A DNA stretch of 64,000 bases from assembly GCA_947491315.1 (NCBI GenBank), contig CANLII010000009.1, positions 1 to 64,000 on the forward strand. The letters are read 5' to 3'. The DNA comes from Ignavibacteria bacterium (lineage in GTDB: Bacteria; Bacteroidota; Ignavibacteria; Kapaibacteriales; UBA961). The notes below the pieces were generated by a model that was given only the letters and a program-made list of their open reading frames with translations, ran no database searches and had not been told where the DNA came from. This document shows, in pieces, positions 50,581 to 61,744 of the stretch (position 1 is the stretch's first letter; every line of letters begins with the position of its first letter). Position numbers and translations under genes: made by a program.

Positions 50581-50588
50581 TTATATTC

Positions 50589-51152
50589 ATGAAGAATCTC
50601 ATCGTATTATCCGCGCCAAGCGGAGCCGGCAAAACAACAGTTGCGAGATATTTACTCAAGCAATTTCTGCAATGCACCTTTTCAGTTTCTGCAACGACGC
50701 GTCCAATGCGTGCGGGAGAAGAACATGGAAAGGACTATTTCTTTTTGTCGAGAGAGGAATTTCTCACCAATATCAACAATGGAAATCTGGTTGAATATGA
50801 GGAGATCTTTGGTAATTATTATGGTACGCTTCGCTCACAAACAGATAAGAGAATTCAGGAGCAAGGATTGATTCTATTCGATGTGGATGTGAAAGGAGCT
50901 ATATCCCTTCGTAATGCATATCCAGAAGAGTCATTGCTTATTTATATCGCTCCTCCCGATTTGTCCATCTTGGCAAATCGCTTGCGAAGTAGAATGACAG
51001 AAAGCGAAGAACAAATTGCGCAAAGACTCAGTCGTGCCGCAATGGAAATGGAATATATGCGACATTTCGATCATATCATCATCAATGACAAACTCGATGT
51101 CACGCTTGAAAAAGCAATTAGTATTGTTGAAGAAGCACTTTCGGAATTATAA
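50589..51152 (+). CDS. gmk: Guanylate kinase
   Basis: 'LIVLSAPSGAGKTTVARYLL...FSVSATTRPMRAGEEHGKDYFFLSREEF...LVEYEEIFGNYYGTLRS'. Confidence 0.96.
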   Translation: MKNLIVLSAPSGAGKTTVARYLLKQFLQCTFSVSATTRPMRAGEEHGKDYFFLSREEFLTNINNGNLVEYEEIFGNYYGTLRSQTDKRIQEQGLILFDVDVKGAISLRNAYPEESLLIYIAPPDLSILANRLRSRMTESEEQIAQRLSRAAMEMEYMRHFDHIIINDKLDVTLEKAISIVEEALSEL

Positions 51153-51157
51153 TTATT

Positions 51158-52603
51158 ATGCAATTCACATCACTTGTCGGACATGGCGCCCAGTTATATC
51201 AGATTCTGCGTAAAGCTCACAGAACAGGAGAAGACATAGCTTCTGATTATTTCCGGGGAAGAAAATATATCGGAAGTAAAGACAGAAAATTCATTTCTGA
51301 ATTATTGTTTTCTTCACTTCGCGTTGCAACATTGATTGAACATTGCGCAAAAAAGGCGAATGAAGTTGCTCCAATTGAAATTGAGCAAGTGCATCCGTGG
51401 GATGCAATGATTGCTCATTGCATTATTGGCACCGATTTGAAATCATTTCCGATTGAACAGTATTTACATCCTTTTTTTGGCGTCAGGGATGCGGAAGAAG
51501 GAATAGACTTTTCTATATCTGAAAAACTTGGTTTGCGCGAGGAAGCCGCTGAAGCATGGAAAGCGGGAGTCATTGATGCATATGAACAAGTGATTGCAGA
51601 GTCCCAAACAATCATCGCAGAAAATGATATTTCCGATCCTAATAAAGCACAGATATTATCGCTCTACTGTGCCATGCCATTATGGATTGTGAATCTATGG
51701 AAAGAGCAAGGCATGTCATGCAAAGAGATAGCTGATCTTTGCACTTCACTGCATTCGGTGGCACCTGTAGGACTTCGCATCAATGCTGAAATCATTGATC
51801 GCGATCTTGCGATTGATATACTTCGTAGAGATGGTATCCCATGCAAAACCGGGAAATACTCGCCACAAGCAATCATCATGCCTGAACGCATTCCACTGAC
51901 GCATCTTGACATTTTCATGTCAGGAGCTATTGAAGTGCAAGATGAAGGAAGTCAATTGATTTCTTTTGCCGTATCTCCAGATGAGCATTGGCGTATTTTG
52001 GATTATTGTGCCGGGGCAGGTGGAAAGTCTTTGCATCTTGCAATGTTGCAACATGATCAAGGTGAAATTCTCTCGACAGACATTGATTATAGCAGAATGA
52101 GAGAAATCCGTAATCGTGCAAATAGAGCTGGTTATCAATCCATCAGTATTATTCCTATGCATTTGAAAGGTCATTCAAAAAATGCTCTGCAAATGTATGC
52201 GCAAACATGTGATGCAGTATTGGTTGATGCACCGTGTACGGGTATGGGAACTGTACGTAGAGCTCCAAATATTAAATGGAATTTGAAGAAAAAGCATGTT
52301 GAAAGCATACAGCGTACGCAATTGGATATACTCACAAAAGCATCCGCTTATGTGAAGACCGGCGGCGTGCTTGTCTATGCAACATGTTCATTGATGCGTG
52401 AAGAAAATCAAGATCTTATTACTTTGTTTTTAGAGAAGAATCAAGATTTTGCAGTGGATCCTCTACGCAATGCATTTCCCAAAGAAGTACAAGAATCCTT
52501 GCTCAATGAACATCCTGATGCATGCATGCTGTCTATGAATCCTGCAAAGCATGGAAGTGATGGGTTCTTCATGTGCAGAATGATTCGCAAAACGACTGAT
52601 TAA
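51158..52603 (+). CDS. RsmB/NOP-family 16S rRNA (cytosine-C5) methyltransferase
   Basis: 'GAIEVQDEGSQLISFAVSPDEHWRILDYCAGAGGKSLHLA...VLVDAPCTGMGTVRRAPNIKW...VLVYATCSLMREEN'. Confidence 0.93.
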   Translation: MQFTSLVGHGAQLYQILRKAHRTGEDIASDYFRGRKYIGSKDRKFISELLFSSLRVATLIEHCAKKANEVAPIEIEQVHPWDAMIAHCIIGTDLKSFPIEQYLHPFFGVRDAEEGIDFSISEKLGLREEAAEAWKAGVIDAYEQVIAESQTIIAENDISDPNKAQILSLYCAMPLWIVNLWKEQGMSCKEIADLCTSLHSVAPVGLRINAEIIDRDLAIDILRRDGIPCKTGKYSPQAIIMPERIPLTHLDIFMSGAIEVQDEGSQLISFAVSPDEHWRILDYCAGAGGKSLHLAMLQHDQGEILSTDIDYSRMREIRNRANRAGYQSISIIPMHLKGHSKNALQMYAQTCDAVLVDAPCTGMGTVRRAPNIKWNLKKKHVESIQRTQLDILTKASAYVKTGGVLVYATCSLMREENQDLITLFLEKNQDFAVDPLRNAFPKEVQESLLNEHPDACMLSMNPAKHGSDGFFMCRMIRKTTD

Positions 52604-52624
52604 TAAGACGGAGAATATCATCTC

Positions 52625-53776
52625 ATGAGCTCAATTGCATTGATCACAGGAATTACCGGACAAGATGGTTCCTATCTTGCTGAATATCTCTTGAAAAAAG
52701 GATATGAAGTGCATGGAATTATCCGCCGTGCAAGTACATTCAATACGCATCGGATTGATCATATGTATGTTGATCCGCATGAACTTGGAGCGCGATTACA
52801 TTTGCATTATGGTGATCTCTCCGACCCCGGAATTCTCACTGAAATTATGCATTCCATTGCACCAAATGAGATATATCATCTAGGCGCTCAGAGTCATGTA
52901 CGCGTTTCTTTCGATATGCCCGAATATACGGGTGATATCACGGCGCTTGGTACAACAAGAATATTGGAAGCGATTCGCAGAAGCGGCATCAATACCAAAT
53001 TTTATCAGGCATCTTCATCAGAGTTATATGGATCGGCTCCAGCGCCGCAACATGAATTGACACCATTCATGCCGCAAAGTCCTTATGCAGCAGCAAAATT
53101 ATATGCGTATTGGATGACAGTGAATTATCGCAATGCCTATGACATGTTTGCATGTAATGGCATTTTATTTAATCATGAAAGTCCGAGACGCGGTGAGATA
53201 TTTGTTACAAGAAAAATTACAAGAGCGATTGCAAGTATTTTGGCGGGGAAGCAACAGACATTATTTATCGGCAATTTGGATGCACTTCGCGATTGGGGCT
53301 TTGCTCCTGAATATGTTGCAATGATGTGGCTAATGTTACAACAAGATACACCCGATGATTATGTGGTTGGTACCGGAGTTTCTCACTCTGTTCGTGATTT
53401 CATAACAACAGCTTGTACCTATGTCGGAATTGAAATAGAATGGAAATGTACTGGCATTGAAGAGAAAGCATATGCCAAACAAGCAGTGGGCAATATCGTA
53501 GCCGGACAATGCATCATTGAAGTTGATCCAAGATATTTTCGTCCAACCGAAGTGGACAAATTGCAAGCGGATATCTCAAAAGCAAAAAAACAACTCGGAT
53601 GGGAACCGGTCATCACATTTGAAGAACTCGTGCATATCATGATGGATCACGATCTTTCAGCAAATGGAATCAAAGCCCCTGGTTTAGGAAATCAAGCAGT
53701 CATACAAAAAGGGTTTGATTGGACATCGCATGCATTTTCTAAATCTGTAGAACAATCCGCAAGAGATATTGGATAA
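52625..53776 (+). CDS. gmd: GDP-mannose 4,6-dehydratase
   Basis: '[44 protein letters not shown]...[35 protein letters not shown]...[20 protein letters not shown]'. Confidence 0.96.
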   Translation: MSSIALITGITGQDGSYLAEYLLKKGYEVHGIIRRASTFNTHRIDHMYVDPHELGARLHLHYGDLSDPGILTEIMHSIAPNEIYHLGAQSHVRVSFDMPEYTGDITALGTTRILEAIRRSGINTKFYQASSSELYGSAPAPQHELTPFMPQSPYAAAKLYAYWMTVNYRNAYDMFACNGILFNHESPRRGEIFVTRKITRAIASILAGKQQTLFIGNLDALRDWGFAPEYVAMMWLMLQQDTPDDYVVGTGVSHSVRDFITTACTYVGIEIEWKCTGIEEKAYAKQAVGNIVAGQCIIEVDPRYFRPTEVDKLQADISKAKKQLGWEPVITFEELVHIMMDHDLSANGIKAPGLGNQAVIQKGFDWTSHAFSKSVEQSARDIG

Positions 53777-53780
53777 AAAA

Positions 53781-53806
53781 AAGTCGCTCAAGTGAGCGAC
53801 TTTATA
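53781..53806. terminator. Bidirectional intrinsic terminator between gmd and convergent lipoprotein gene
   Basis: AAGTCGCTCA-AG-TGAGCGACTT flanked by A-run and T-rich sequence. Confidence 0.88.
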
Positions 53807-53807
53807 T

Positions 53808-54380
53808 TTACCAGCTGAATCCGTCAGCCATAACTTCTTCGAGTTTTTGTCCGGGGCTATCGTCAATCTTACCATTTCCACTGACATATAACTGTCCATC
53901 AATCACTTCCATTTTGCATTTGATCACATCATTTACTGTGATGAAAATGGATGGAAGATCACGCAATTGGAATTTGTCTTTCAATGGATAATCATCTGTA
54001 TGTGATTTCATTGAATAGATCACAATGCGATCATCAGGAATACCAGCATCTTTGAGAATGCGAATTGCTCTTGGAAATGTCTTTTTTGTTCCATCACATG
54101 AGCATGAAGGGTTCACGAAAAGATAAATTTTCTGATTCTTATTTTTAAATGCTTGATTGATATCGCGCACTTTTGAATCATCCGGAGTATAAATGTTTTT
54201 TTCCGCATCAAACCAAGCATAACCGGCATTATTGCTGATTTGACTCAAACTGAGAAGTGTAGCTGAGCTTGTTGGCTCTGTATTCGTTGTGCATGATGAA
54301 AGTAATGTCATGCCGAATATGAGAGCAAGAGCTGTAGATAGTAGTCTATTCATATTTGTGTCCTTAGGTATGTCATTCAA
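53808..54380 (-). CDS. Lipoprotein with thioredoxin-like features (CSC motif)
   Basis: Lipobox 'GMTLLSSC'; 'KIYLFVNPSCSCDGTKKTFPRAIRILKDAGIPDDRIVIYSMKS...LRDLPSIFITVNDVIKCKMEVI' resembles a thioredoxin-fold beta-alpha-beta with cis-Pro-like 'LPS'. Confidence 0.6.
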   Translation of the reverse strand: MNDIPKDTNMNRLLSTALALIFGMTLLSSCTTNTEPTSSATLLSLSQISNNAGYAWFDAEKNIYTPDDSKVRDINQAFKNKNQKIYLFVNPSCSCDGTKKTFPRAIRILKDAGIPDDRIVIYSMKSHTDDYPLKDKFQLRDLPSIFITVNDVIKCKMEVIDGQLYVSGNGKIDDSPGQKLEEVMADGFSW

Positions 54381-54403
54381 ATTAAGAGAAATCTGTCAAT
54401 TCA

Positions 54404-56887
54404 TCATCGTATGATTTGTTCCCATTGTTTTTTCTGCCATGGTTTCCATTCGGATCTGCCATTTCGGGCATTGATGATGAGTATTTTGTGCTGTGCTTGC
54501 TGATAAAAGTATTGCAGTGTTTCAATGGAATTAGAAGCAAGTCTGCTATTTGGATTCCATGCACCATCCAGAATGTTCCATAAGGCTTTCTCATTGAATG
54601 TATTGATGCGCTTGAGTGCATTCATGGCATTTCGGCGTGTCCAGAACTCAAAAGAAGGACCGGTATAATCTATCAAAGAATCGAGTGCAATTGCATCACC
54701 TTTGCTTGAGCGGATTTCTAATGCCTTGATGCGAATCTGTGCATGAAGACCAATTTGTGATTCCACGGTTTTCAAATATGATGGAATGTCTGCAGGAAAA
54801 GCATCTGCTAATTTTTCGAGAGCAATCGAGATGATTCCATAGGATTCATCTTTCAATAATTTTTCTATGGCACCTTTCAAATCACGGGGTATGATTTTGA
54901 ATCCGTTCAAAGAGGTTTTTCTTACATCTTCAGATGGATCTTCCAATCCTTTTTGAATGAGAGCATATGCTTTTGATGTTGTAAGTTCCATCATTTGATT
55001 GAGCACTTCACTTTTCATCGCATGGAATTGTTCTTTCGCAAATACCTTCTCGAGCAATTCTTGTTTTGATGGATCTTCAATTTCTTTTAATGCTACAAGT
55101 GCATCATAGCGATCAATCATGTTTGGTGCTTTGAGTACTTGCTCACGCAATTCAGCAAATGATTTTTTGAATGTGATACGCTTTAGTACATTACTTGATG
55201 GATCGAATAATGTGAAAGCAATTTCTTTATTTCCCGGATTTGGCACGAGCACATTATTGAATGTTTTGTCAATCCAGGCTGTTTTGCTGTCTTTTGTTCC
55301 ATCCTTATAATGAACTTCAAATACGATAGGCATTGCGAATGGTTTTGTGAGTTCATCTTGTGGATGAATTTGCTCAATATGGAATACGGTATTTCTGATA
55401 TTCTCTTTGACGACTTCTACATGATTGACGGAATAATGTGGTTCACCGCCTTTGTATAACCATTGTTCGAAGAACCAATCCGGACTTAAGCCAAGTGTGT
55501 CTTGAAAAGCGAGATACAAATCATTGGTTTCAACATTTCCATAGGGATGCTTTTCCAAATACTGTTTGATCACTCTTCGTACTTCATCTTCGCCATATAC
55601 ATACATCATCATGTCGATGACTGTTGATCCTTTTGGATAGATCCTCGCTGAACCCGATGATGGATGGACAATTGGGAGTCTGTCTTTTTCTCCGGCTGAC
55701 AAAGCTGAGTTTTGTTCACCGCGACGATTCCATTGATAGGCATCTTCACCGAAATATTTTTTTGCATCAGGCATCACGGTGCCAGTATATCTTCTAAAGA
55801 AATATTTAGGATAAAATGTAGCAAAACTTTCTTGCAGCCACACATGCTGTTGAGAGCGTGCTGTTATGAAATCTCCAAACCACTGATGCGTGAGTTCATG
55901 CACATTCGTTGCGATATAACTTCTGTCTTTGAATCCTCGATTATCAACAAAAGAAAAATCACCAAACGTTGTGGCGGTTGTATTTTCCATCGCGCCGAAT
56001 GTAAAATCCTGAACCATGGCTTGTGCATAGGTTTTCCAGGGATATGGCACGCCGATATATGACTCGAGCCAATCCATCATTTCTGTGGAGAAGCGATATG
56101 TTGGTTCAACTCTTTCAGGGAATTCAGGATAGTAATACAATTTGTGTTTGATACCGGAAGTAGACGCTCTTTCTTCGATGGCAAATCGACCCACAATCAA
56201 AGTGAGTAGATATGGAGCATGTGGTTTATCAATGCGATAATGCCATGTTTTGGTATTATCACTATTATCTTTTGCTGAGATGAGATTTCCATTGGAGAGT
56301 ACCTCATATTCTTTGTCGAATGTCGTATATGTTTCAGTGATATACTTATCATTCATCTCATCATACATTGGAATCCATGCACGATTGTCAATGCCTTGCC
56401 CCTGGGACCAAATCTGCTTTCTTGAACGATTTGTCGTATCATTCCAGCCGATGAAGTAGAGTCCTTTTCTCGGGCTTGCCTCATACACAAATGAAATTGA
56501 ATCAGTGGAATTCCACTTCATATTCAGTGGATAGACAATGATTTCATTGCCGGTATTTTTATGTCGAACAGGTTTTCCATTCAACATTGCTTCCTTGATT
56601 GTGATGTCAATAGCATCAAAAATGATGGAATCAACATTTTTTCGAAGCGGTGTGAATACATGTGTGACCATTCCTTTCACCACATTTTGTTTTGGTTCAA
56701 AGGATAATCGCACAGACATTGTAAGCATGTCAATGGAATGTTCTCTGGGCTCACTTCCCACCTCTTTGACGCGTGTATTAAGTGGGATGGCAACTTGTGC
56801 AATGAGCATGGATGCATTGAGCATCATGAATAAGGCAAGAAGTACATTGAAGTACATTTCAACTCCAAAATGAATGGCATAAAGCAC
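54404..56887 (-). CDS. M1 family metallopeptidase (aminopeptidase N-like) with C-terminal HEAT-like helical region
   Basis: 'FGAMENTTATTF', 'NVHELTHQWFGDFITARSQQHVWLQESFATFY' (HExxH-x18-E); C-terminal repeat helices 'DPSKQELLEKVFAKEQ...DPSEDVRKTSLNGFKII'. Confidence 0.92.
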   Translation of the reverse strand: MLYAIHFGVEMYFNVLLALFMMLNASMLIAQVAIPLNTRVKEVGSEPREHSIDMLTMSVRLSFEPKQNVVKGMVTHVFTPLRKNVDSIIFDAIDITIKEAMLNGKPVRHKNTGNEIIVYPLNMKWNSTDSISFVYEASPRKGLYFIGWNDTTNRSRKQIWSQGQGIDNRAWIPMYDEMNDKYITETYTTFDKEYEVLSNGNLISAKDNSDNTKTWHYRIDKPHAPYLLTLIVGRFAIEERASTSGIKHKLYYYPEFPERVEPTYRFSTEMMDWLESYIGVPYPWKTYAQAMVQDFTFGAMENTTATTFGDFSFVDNRGFKDRSYIATNVHELTHQWFGDFITARSQQHVWLQESFATFYPKYFFRRYTGTVMPDAKKYFGEDAYQWNRRGEQNSALSAGEKDRLPIVHPSSGSARIYPKGSTVIDMMMYVYGEDEVRRVIKQYLEKHPYGNVETNDLYLAFQDTLGLSPDWFFEQWLYKGGEPHYSVNHVEVVKENIRNTVFHIEQIHPQDELTKPFAMPIVFEVHYKDGTKDSKTAWIDKTFNNVLVPNPGNKEIAFTLFDPSSNVLKRITFKKSFAELREQVLKAPNMIDRYDALVALKEIEDPSKQELLEKVFAKEQFHAMKSEVLNQMMELTTSKAYALIQKGLEDPSEDVRKTSLNGFKIIPRDLKGAIEKLLKDESYGIISIALEKLADAFPADIPSYLKTVESQIGLHAQIRIKALEIRSSKGDAIALDSLIDYTGPSFEFWTRRNAMNALKRINTFNEKALWNILDGAWNPNSRLASNSIETLQYFYQQAQHKILIINARNGRSEWKPWQKKQWEQIIR

Positions 56888-56931
56888 ACAAATTTACAAT
56901 AAATCACTATTCTGAAGCTATCCCAAAAAGC

Positions 56932-56965
56932 AAAGAGCCATGGATTAGTGTCCATGGCTCTTTTT
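56932..56965. terminator. Bidirectional-type hairpin terminator downstream of T9SS giant gene
   Basis: Perfect AAAGAGCCATGGA/TCCATGGCTCTTT stem followed by T (plus strand) and preceded by A-rich sequence. Confidence 0.85.
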
Positions 56966-56986
56966 ATTTGAGTGATAAGCAGTCTT

Positions 56987-59900
56987 TTATCGTACAATGG
57001 TGAATGTCTGTGTAGATACCTTACCATTCATGTTCATTGTGCAGAGATATGTTCCCGGTGTAAGATGTTCAATATTGATAGGAATATCTGTATATCCTCT
57101 GTCAACTGTAATCTTGAAAGCAGGAATCATGCTTGTACCGAGAATTGAATGTATTTCAATCATTGCATCACCGGGCATAATGCTCATGACACGAGCATTG
57201 ACTTGATCGCTTGCGGGATTCGGCATGATTTGTTGCAAACCGAATGTTGCCACACCTGTAATTGTACCTTCATCTTCCACAGATACAGGAACCAATCGTA
57301 CTTTTATGGTATCTGAGTTGATATCGCCGCATTGATCATTGATGACGCACCAATATGAACCGCTATCTATTGAAGTTGCATTGCTTTTGAAATATCTTGC
57401 TTCGGTTGCACCATCAATTTTTTCGCCATTCTTATACCATTGATAACGCAGAGGAGTCACACCGGCGGCATATACATCCAATGAGAGATTTTTGGTGAGA
57501 TTGATAACCACATTTTTCGGTGATTGACTCAATACAACCAATTCTTGAAAGGCTGTTATTGTTGCAATGTTTGATGCCTTTGTACCACAGATGGCAGTTA
57601 CGATTACACGGTACTGACCAATCAAATCGCGTGACATGAGGGGAACAGTATATGTTGCATCACTTGCACCAACAATATTGGTGTCATTTCTTTGCCATTG
57701 ATATGTTGTCTGTTCACCTTGTGCATCTACGGAGAAAGTATAAGGTTTATTCATACATACTTGCTCTGAAGCGGGTTGTTTGGTGATTTCAGTTGCTTTA
57801 TACAATTGTATTTTCACCGGATTGGAAAAGAATCGAGCATTATTTGCCAACACTATCACTTCCAGAATATAATTGCTTGAAGTGTCTCTCATTGATAAGC
57901 TATCAATGGTCAAAGTTGAAGTGGTTGCTCCTTTTATAGTGCTGTTTTCATCAACAGGAATGAATGTTGCACGCTTCCATTGATATGCCAATTCCAAGCC
58001 TGAGATTGTTGGATAGACCTCGGCAGAAACAAATACATTTCCATTCAAGCAAGATGCTGTATCGCGGGGTTGACGGACGAATAATACACCGGGCATATAG
58101 ATTCCTGCAATCGCACTTGTGTCTGAACCACATCCACCTTCGACGATGACGCTATATCGAGCACCTGTGTCAGCAACTTGTATATTTCTCAAAACAAGTC
58201 TTGGAGTATTAATACCGGTAACTGTATTTGTATTGACGGTATACTCAACGGTATCTCTAAACCAGCGATATTTCACGGCATGTGTCGGCGGAAGATTTGC
58301 AACTTCAGCGCCAATGTCAAAAATTGCTGTTCCACCTTGAATGGTATATTGATTTTGTAAATCATTCAAAATCGTTGTGCGTGTTGAAACCAACAATTGT
58401 GCTTGATTCGTGATTACGCTATCAGCACCTGAATTTGCTCTGATGATACAGCGATAAAATCCTTCATTCTGAAATGTTGCACGATTGATCACAAGCGTGT
58501 CATTTGTTGCACCATTGATAATCGTTCCATTTTTGGTCCATTGATATGTCAATTGACCCTTGAATGTTGCATTTGCAGTGACAAACAACAAAGTTGTTAT
58601 TGTATCACAAGTGATGGTGCGAACTGGTTGTTGAAGAACAGTTATTACCGGAATTATTTCATCAGCTCCCATATAACTATTTCTTCTTTGATCTCCATCG
58701 ATGTCTTTGTTCACGATTTGCTTTACAGTTTGATCGCCGAACAATTGTATATCAACTTCATTCAAATGAAGTCCATCATTTGCGAATATGACTTTTTTGG
58801 ACAATGAATTGATATCCTTGGAAGTGGCTGAGCGCCATTGAGGTAAGGATACGAATTGTGTTGTATTGATGCCATCATTGATTTGTCCCACTCTACCTGA
58901 GTCAGTTTGAATGAGATTAAAATCCGAAATCACAAGCGGGAATGATTGAGCAAGAGTATAAGAAACAGAAATCCCAATTGCTCTATTTGGATTGGTCAAC
59001 AAATTATTCAGTGCTGTTATTGTGCTTCCACCATTTATACTGAGCAATGAGGCATCAAGTGAGCGATTTGCACCATGCACTGTATTGTGAAGAATGCTTG
59101 CATAACCTGAATTCTTCAAAGTGATGCCATTGGCATTGGAAGTTGAATCACCAACTCTGGCCATATTATTGCTGATCATCGTTGTTGTTTGTTGATTACC
59201 TGGTGCTTCAATCACTGAGATTGCAGATCCACTTCTCAAATGTGAAATCACATTATTTGTAATTGTTGTATTTCCACTTCCTTTCACAAGTGTGATACCT
59301 GCAATTGCACTTGAACCCGGTTCAAAATTATTACCTGTGATAGAAACAGCTTGCGTATTGCGGATATGAATTCCACCTTGCTTGAATTGTTTGAATTGAT
59401 TTCCTGTCAATGTGCTATTAATCGGGGTCAATGTTGTGTCATAAGCACTATGAATGCCATAATCTCCGCCGATGAACATTGAATTTGTGATCTTCAATCC
59501 TTCGGTTTGATTCAAGGCATCGATGCTGATTCCATTTCCTGAAGCCATCGCAGGAATTTCAATATTCACATTATTGAAGGTGATATTTGTATTGGTATTT
59601 GTCATGCTGATAGCATTGCCCAAAGTACCGGACTTTGAAGCAAAATTCAATCCATCAAAATGCATATTGTCTGTGCCATTCAATTGCATGACATAATGAC
59701 GCTCTGCATATTGCGAGGTAAATGTGATATCAGGAGCTTGATTTTGTGCGGGATCGCGTTTGAATATGACGGGTTTCATCACATTGGAACCTGGAATCTC
59801 ATTCATCACGATTTGTCCATCATAGATTCCGGGACGAACATGAAATACCACTGAATCCATGATTCCCCAATTGGAAATATATTGAGTTGCTAGTGCAACA

Positions 59901-61651
59901 GTCGTGAAAGTCGGTGAAGGTGAAACACCGCCAATTGTATATGTTCCTTTAAGAAGTGCAGGTCCGATGGATCTCGTAAATGCATTGTTTCCTTGATTGC
60001 CATCTTGCTGACCATTCGGAGTCATTGCAACTGCTGTCAATTCAACAAGTCTTGCAGGAGTCAAATTCAGTGAATCTAGTGAAACATTCATTGTGGCACC
60101 GGGAGCCAATGGACCTGGTAAACTCTTTGATGAAAGTTTTGAGTTTCCTGAATACAATTCAATTGTAGCGGATGTAACCGTATTTGAACCGGTATTTGCA
60201 ATCGTTGCGGAAATTTGTCTGAAGCCTGGAGCAAAAGGCGCGGCAGGAACATTGACTGCAATCACCGCAAGATCATTTTGCGCGATGTCCAAGATTCTCG
60301 CCATGTAAAAATCATCTCCGCCTCTACCAGTCAAAGTGAATGGTGTGAGCGTTGTTTCAAAACCATGTGCACCGGTGATATATGCGCTTCCTGAACCATT
60401 ATTCGAGATGGACTCAACATTGTCATTTGAACTTGAACCTGCTTGTTGCGCCCATTGAATAGAACCGGAAGTATGTAATTTCAATACATATACATCAGTA
60501 CCACCTCTTGATGTAAGCGTGGTTGCGTCAAATGTTGCATTGCCTGAGAATGTTCCGGTTGTCATGACATTACCCGTGATGTCAACACTCACACCGGCAC
60601 AATTGTCATCACCTTGACCACCAATCAATCTGGCCCATTCAACAACTCCAGCAGGTGTTACTTTGGCAAGAAAGCCATCTGTACCGCCTTGTGATGTTAG
60701 TGCAATTTGCCCTACATTGAAATTCCCCGTCGTCATTCCGGCGAGATACAGATTTCCTGTATTGTCAATTGATAAATCATCGCCAGCATCAATACCTGTA
60801 CTACCCATATGTGAGATCCATATAGGTTCAAAGGTATTCAATGAATAGTTTGCAAGAAGGATGTCCGATGCACCATTTGAGGTGAGTGTATCATTGTGGA
60901 ATCCAGCTTTTCCTGAGAATGTACCTGTAAATGCAAGTCCGGCGGGATGAAACAGAATGTCTGCTGATATATCATCTCCGGAACCACCTCCACGAGCATG
61001 AGAAATGATCTTGCCTTGCTGATCAAATTTGAAGAGTATAATGTCCTTGCCACCCGCACTTGCATAAGTGAGTGTATCCAAAGTTTTCGTAACAAAGGTC
61101 AAAGAATCAGAATATGTTGCGGAGAGATACACATTTCCCAAGGCATCACATGTCACGCCGGTTCCCATATCATCACCGACACTTCCGAGATTTCTCACCC
61201 AGCTAAGAACCCCGCCTTGTGAATACTTGGCGATAAACAAGTCTTTATTGCCATTACTTTCGAAAAATATACCACTTATACCGGCGGTGGATTCAAAATA
61301 TCCGGTGGCATAAAAATTACCTGATGCATCGCTTGTAACTGCAAGAACGCGTTCATTTCCTGGACCTGCAATGCGATTGACCCATGCAGCTTCGCCAATG
61401 GCATTGAAGCGAATCATGAGACCATCCTCACCTCCACTTCCGGGAATATTCAATTGTCCAAATGTGATTGAACCTGAAAAATGCCCGCCTGCATAAATAA
61501 TGCTTGGTGAATGTCGATGTATCGACATCCCTTTGTCTGATTGCGTATTTCCACCGTTTCTGGCCAAATCCCAGCCCGGGACTTGTGCATTCAAGCCTGA
61601 AAACATAAGGAATAACAGCGCAATAAACACCGAGTTCAGGCTGTGATTCAT
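56987..61651 (-). CDS. Large secreted multidomain protein: SBBP-like propeller repeats, CARDB-like domain, beta-helix, several Ig-like domains, T9SS sorting domain
   Basis: Repeats 'W.R..GG.GDD...V.VD..GNV..TG.FSG.ATF....LTS.GG.D.Y..K', 'NDLAVIAVNVPAAPFAPGFRQISATIANTGSNTVTSATIELYSG', 'Q..W.KNG..I.GAT...Y' Ig motifs, C-terminal 'QQIMPNPASDQVNARV...LTPGTYLCTMNMNGK'. Confidence 0.88.
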   Translation of the reverse strand: MNHSLNSVFIALLFLMFSGLNAQVPGWDLARNGGNTQSDKGMSIHRHSPSIIYAGGHFSGSITFGQLNIPGSGGEDGLMIRFNAIGEAAWVNRIAGPGNERVLAVTSDASGNFYATGYFESTAGISGIFFESNGNKDLFIAKYSQGGVLSWVRNLGSVGDDMGTGVTCDALGNVYLSATYSDSLTFVTKTLDTLTYASAGGKDIILFKFDQQGKIISHARGGGSGDDISADILFHPAGLAFTGTFSGKAGFHNDTLTSNGASDILLANYSLNTFEPIWISHMGSTGIDAGDDLSIDNTGNLYLAGMTTGNFNVGQIALTSQGGTDGFLAKVTPAGVVEWARLIGGQGDDNCAGVSVDITGNVMTTGTFSGNATFDATTLTSRGGTDVYVLKLHTSGSIQWAQQAGSSSNDNVESISNNGSGSAYITGAHGFETTLTPFTLTGRGGDDFYMARILDIAQNDLAVIAVNVPAAPFAPGFRQISATIANTGSNTVTSATIELYSGNSKLSSKSLPGPLAPGATMNVSLDSLNLTPARLVELTAVAMTPNGQQDGNQGNNAFTRSIGPALLKGTYTIGGVSPSPTFTTVALATQYISNWGIMDSVVFHVRPGIYDGQIVMNEIPGSNVMKPVIFKRDPAQNQAPDITFTSQYAERHYVMQLNGTDNMHFDGLNFASKSGTLGNAISMTNTNTNITFNNVNIEIPAMASGNGISIDALNQTEGLKITNSMFIGGDYGIHSAYDTTLTPINSTLTGNQFKQFKQGGIHIRNTQAVSITGNNFEPGSSAIAGITLVKGSGNTTITNNVISHLRSGSAISVIEAPGNQQTTTMISNNMARVGDSTSNANGITLKNSGYASILHNTVHGANRSLDASLLSINGGSTITALNNLLTNPNRAIGISVSYTLAQSFPLVISDFNLIQTDSGRVGQINDGINTTQFVSLPQWRSATSKDINSLSKKVIFANDGLHLNEVDIQLFGDQTVKQIVNKDIDGDQRRNSYMGADEIIPVITVLQQPVRTITCDTITTLLFVTANATFKGQLTYQWTKNGTIINGATNDTLVINRATFQNEGFYRCIIRANSGADSVITNQAQLLVSTRTTILNDLQNQYTIQGGTAIFDIGAEVANLPPTHAVKYRWFRDTVEYTVNTNTVTGINTPRLVLRNIQVADTGARYSVIVEGGCGSDTSAIAGIYMPGVLFVRQPRDTASCLNGNVFVSAEVYPTISGLELAYQWKRATFIPVDENSTIKGATTSTLTIDSLSMRDTSSNYILEVIVLANNARFFSNPVKIQLYKATEITKQPASEQVCMNKPYTFSVDAQGEQTTYQWQRNDTNIVGASDATYTVPLMSRDLIGQYRVIVTAICGTKASNIATITAFQELVVLSQSPKNVVINLTKNLSLDVYAAGVTPLRYQWYKNGEKIDGATEARYFKSNATSIDSGSYWCVINDQCGDINSDTIKVRLVPVSVEDEGTITGVATFGLQQIMPNPASDQVNARVMSIMPGDAMIEIHSILGTSMIPAFKITVDRGYTDIPINIEHLTPGTYLCTMNMNGKVSTQTFTIVR

Positions 61652-61744
61652 ACTATATCCTTGAAATTATATATAAAAAGTCTATGTCATGAAATTCGGT
61701 CCAATATCTGACCGACATACGATATATGTTTTCTGTAACAGACT

